In this document: in pieces, positions 5,650 through 7,490 of the stretch
Layout of the letters: every line of letters starts with the position of its first letter
Numbering within the stretch: the first letter of the stretch is position 1
From: Roseimaritima sp.
GTDB lineage: Bacteria; Planctomycetota; Planctomycetia; Pirellulales; Pirellulaceae
Assembly (NCBI GenBank): GCA_007124075.1
Contig: SLFV01000387.1
Location: 1-7,490, forward strand
Direction: 5' to 3'
Length of the DNA stretch: 7,490 nucleotides
Position numbers and translations under genes: made by a program
The notes under the pieces: model-generated
Seen by the model: the letters and a program-made list of their open reading frames with translations, nothing else
Database searches by the model: none
What the model was told of the DNA's origin: nothing

Positions 5650-6960
5650 TCACTGCCGCGGTTTCTGAAGGTATTTTCGGTACAACTGCGTATGTCGGCT
5701 GCGCAAGTCGACCTCGCGTCCTTGGATGAAAGCTTGCGTAACGTTGGATTCGGTTTCCAGAATGTCGCCTGTCGCCAAAAATAGCGTCGCGTGTTTGCCG
5801 AGGGTTAGCGAACCGACCAGGGAATCGACATTCAGGATTTCGGCTGCGGACAAGCTGATGGCACGAAGGGCTTCCTCCCGCGTTAACCCGAACGGGACGG
5901 CGGTGGCCGCATGGTAGGGAAGATTCCTGGCATTGGAGGCCCCGCCCGGGTAGCCGGCCCCTTCACCAGCAATCGCGAATCGCACACCCACATCTCGCAA
6001 CCGAGCCGGTAGCGTGTAGGGTGCGTCGTAGGCGTCATGTCGCCGTAACGGTAAACGATAAATCGCACCGATGATCACCGGGACATCGTACTTGCGCAAC
6101 AGCGGCGCACATTGCTCTGCGTCATATCCGCCGTAGATGATCAAACGCAATCCTTGACGCTGAGCAAAGACAATCGCCGATTCGATCTGACGTTGCAGAT
6201 TGGCTTCGACAATCCAGGGCAGTTTTCCCTCGATCACAGGAACCAGGCTGTCCAGTCGTAAATCGGTTGCGGTCTGCTGGGGTGCCGCCAAGCGGGCCGC
6301 AGCGTAATGCCGAGCACGTGCCAACCATTCATCCAGTTCGCGGATTTTCTGTTCATGGCGTTCAGCCCGTTCCGCCGCATTCTTGCCAGCGGGAAACATG
6401 GCTGGCCAGGAAACAATGCAGCCCGCAGGGGAGCGTAATTCCATCTCTGGCACCGTCCAGCCGTCCAGTTGAATCACCGATGTCTGCCCCCGCAACCAAC
6501 CGCCTTGCGGTGCAGCCATCGCAATCAGCACGCCGCCCGCCCGCGCGACCGGAATCAGTTCGCTATCGGGATTGATCGCCGCGAGGGCCTGGACATTGGG
6601 ATTCACATTGCCGCGTTCCTGGCTATCAACGGTGGCATCCACTGCAGTGATCTCCCGCAAACCAATGTCTGACATGGCCTCGATCAAACCTGGATATAAA
6701 TGCTGGCCCTCCGCCTGGATCACACGTGTCCCCGAAGGCAAATCGACTTCCTTCCCCACTGCAGAGATGATTCCGTCCTCAAACAACAGCGTACCACCCG
6801 CAATGACCGGTTGATCAACAGCGTGGATCGTGGCTCCGACAATCGCAATTGGCTGTTGCTGTTTCGCTCCGGGAACCTGATCGTGAGCGAACCCAACGGT
6901 CGTCGTCATCCACAGCATGACCTTGGCAACCGAGCATGCGAATAAACGTTCAGTAGGCAT
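5650..6960 (-). CDS. Exported amidohydrolase-family protein lacking recognisable metal ligands
   Basis: 436 residues. The ATG at 6960 is supported by AAGAGGAA (6968-6975) 7 nt upstream and by the signal peptide it creates (residues 1-25, hydrophobic VAKVMLWMTTTVGFA, cut near FA-HD). The amidohydrolase composite fold is clear: an N-terminal beta-sandwich (IAIVGATIHAVDQPVIAGGTLLFEDGIISAVG, 38-69), YPGLIEA (89-95), the barrel, then the C-terminal signature GLTREEALRAISLSAAEILNVDSLVGSLTLGKHATLFLATGD (358-399). The catalytic positions are not conserved. Where active members have PGxxDxHxH, this protein has PGLIEAMSDIG. The strand-5-like segment reads IVEANLQRQ where active relatives have His-Ala. 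The late Asp region reads FAIAGEGAG instead of a Ser-Asp motif. It probably keeps the fold without hydrolase chemistry, perhaps as a partner of the upstream paralogue, whose 3' end it overlaps by 11 bp. A slow or metal-independent activity cannot be excluded. Confidence 0.87.
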   Translation of the reverse strand: MPTERLFACSVAKVMLWMTTTVGFAHDQVPGAKQQQPIAIVGATIHAVDQPVIAGGTLLFEDGIISAVGKEVDLPSGTRVIQAEGQHLYPGLIEAMSDIGLREITAVDATVDSQERGNVNPNVQALAAINPDSELIPVARAGGVLIAMAAPQGGWLRGQTSVIQLDGWTVPEMELRSPAGCIVSWPAMFPAGKNAAERAERHEQKIRELDEWLARARHYAAARLAAPQQTATDLRLDSLVPVIEGKLPWIVEANLQRQIESAIVFAQRQGLRLIIYGGYDAEQCAPLLRKYDVPVIIGAIYRLPLRRHDAYDAPYTLPARLRDVGVRFAIAGEGAGYPGGASNARNLPYHAATAVPFGLTREEALRAISLSAAEILNVDSLVGSLTLGKHATLFLATGDILETESNVTQAFIQGREVDLRSRHTQLYRKYLQKPRQ

Positions 6961-7490
6961 CGGTCGATTCCTCTTGCAAGTTAACGTCGCGCTGTTCAAA
7001 TTCTCCGCGCTGCGCGGCAGATCGCTGGCGATCTCCGTTGGCGGTACAGAAGGCATCGTATCGCAACCAACGGTCTTCCTCGGCCACATTCTCTCGCGAC
7101 CGGTCACCATTGCGATTGGCAGTTACTTCTGGAGAACCATCTGCATGCAAACGCAAAACTTTGCGGACCAGCCTTGCATGCAACGCCTGGTCGCGTTCGA
7201 GCAATTCTTGGCTAAGCTGCCGATCAAAGTACCGCACCCCATCGACCCAAGTCTGTTCGCAGCGAGAGGTCGTTGAGAGCGGCGGACCACTCCAAACCAC
7301 AAGGTCCGCGTGCTTGCCCACCTCGATCGAACCCACATGTTGATCGATCCGAAGCTGAATGGCCGGATTGAGCGTCACAAACTTTAAGGCCTCCTCCGCA
7401 GGCACCCCTCCGTACTTGACCGCTTTTGCCGCTTCGGTGTTCAGATGCCTCGCCAATTCGCGGTCATCGCTGTTGAACGAAACCACCACC
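6950..7490 (-). CDS. Amidohydrolase-family protein (imidazolonepropionase-like), C-terminal 179 residues, 5' end outside window
   Basis: Only the C-terminal part is present; the start lies beyond the right edge. The frame is open to the last base, so the GTG codons at the edge are internal valines. The visible part begins at the last barrel strand, VVVSFNSDDRELARHLNTEAAKAVKYGG. The Asp of the Asn-Ser-Asp motif matches the conserved metal or catalytic Asp of the superfamily, so this member looks active. It continues with VPAEEALKFVTLNPAIQLRIDQHVGSIEVGKHADLVVWSGPPLS and the closing sandwich strand VDGVRYFD, typical of secreted imidazolonepropionase-like amidohydrolases annotated in Planctomycetes and Bacteroidetes. 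After the domain, about 85 polar, charged residues follow (helical QELLERDQALHARLVRKVL, then low-complexity NRNGDRSRENVAEED). It ends in TGA at 6950-6952, inside the start of the downstream paralogue, so the two form an operon. The substrate cannot be told from this part. Confidence 0.88.
   Translation of the reverse strand, partial: VVVSFNSDDRELARHLNTEAAKAVKYGGVPAEEALKFVTLNPAIQLRIDQHVGSIEVGKHADLVVWSGPPLSTTSRCEQTWVDGVRYFDRQLSQELLERDQALHARLVRKVLRLHADGSPEVTANRNGDRSRENVAEEDRWLRYDAFCTANGDRQRSAAQRGEFEQRDVNLQEESTDAY
6968..6975 (-). promoter_or_regulatory. Strong ribosome binding site inside the upstream amidohydrolase gene
   Basis: The minus strand reads AAGAGGAA, 7 nt before the ATG at 6960, within the last codons of the upstream gene. 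With the 11-bp gene overlap it supports translational coupling or strong independent initiation of the downstream protein. It also rules out the longer start at 7110. Confidence 0.75.

Noticed and set aside
6961..7110. 50-residue N-terminal extension of the second amidohydrolase
   Set aside because: It would overlap the upstream gene deeply and bury the signal peptide; the ATG at 6960 has an excellent ribosome binding site.
6917..7276. 119-codon plus-strand open frame over the amidohydrolase junction
   Set aside because: Antisense to two clearly conserved coding regions, with no domain resemblance.
7484..7489. GTG as the start of the right-edge amidohydrolase
   Set aside because: The residues there form the last barrel strand leading to the conserved NSD motif, so the codon is internal and the gene continues outside the window.
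5650..7490. A single amidohydrolase gene split by a frameshift
   Set aside because: Each part has its own C-terminal amidohydrolase signature and the downstream one has its own signal peptide and ribosome binding site, so these are two paralogues.

Overview
The window looks like a chromosomal segment of a planctomycete, probably from the Pirellulaceae (Rhodopirellula/Blastopirellula-like). The main reason is the minus-strand gene at the left edge. It has the lineage-typical secreted cytochrome architecture PSCyt1-PSCyt2(DUF1549)-PSD1(DUF1553). Moderately high GC, a scarcity of Shine-Dalgarno sites on some genes, mostly single-gene units in alternating orientation, and several secreted or lipid-anchored proteins fit the same assignment. 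No mobile element, CRISPR array, rRNA or tRNA was seen.

Layout from left to right. (1) 1-2161, minus: the N-terminal 720 residues of a large secreted c-type cytochrome protein, cut by the left edge. (2) 2162-2297: a divergent intergenic region with a perfect TATAAT on the minus strand inside a GATAT-T-ATATC palindrome, and a second short inverted repeat. (3) 2298-2720, plus: an MntR-type manganese-responsive regulator starting at TTG, with all six expected metal ligands. (4) 2731-3921, minus: a 396-residue protein resembling the lactate racemase N-terminal (DUF2088) family but without the cofactor lysine motif. It converges on mntR across a 10-bp gap made by a 14-bp tandem duplication. (5) 3922-4158: a divergent intergenic region. 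(6) 4159-5571, plus: a lipoprotein with a LolA/DUF2092-like domain and a C-terminal thioredoxin-like domain without cysteines at the active site. (7) 5572-5649: a short convergent gap. (8) 5650-6960 and 6950-7490, both minus: two amidohydrolase-family genes overlapping by 11 bp. The upstream one is cut by the right edge; the downstream one is exported and has lost the recognisable metal ligands.

The genes do not form one obvious pathway. The only clear operon is the amidohydrolase pair, which suggests an exported peptidase- or hydrolase-like enzyme with a non-catalytic partner. The regulator is an orphan with respect to manganese transport: no mntH, mntABC or efflux gene is visible, and the only nearby promoter it could plausibly control is the divergent one shared with the cytochrome gene.

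No wholly new system is evident. The items most worth a second look are three proteins that keep a fold but seem to have lost its catalytic residues (4, 6 and 8), the stop-codon duplication between genes 3 and 4, and the palindromic divergent promoter next to mntR.
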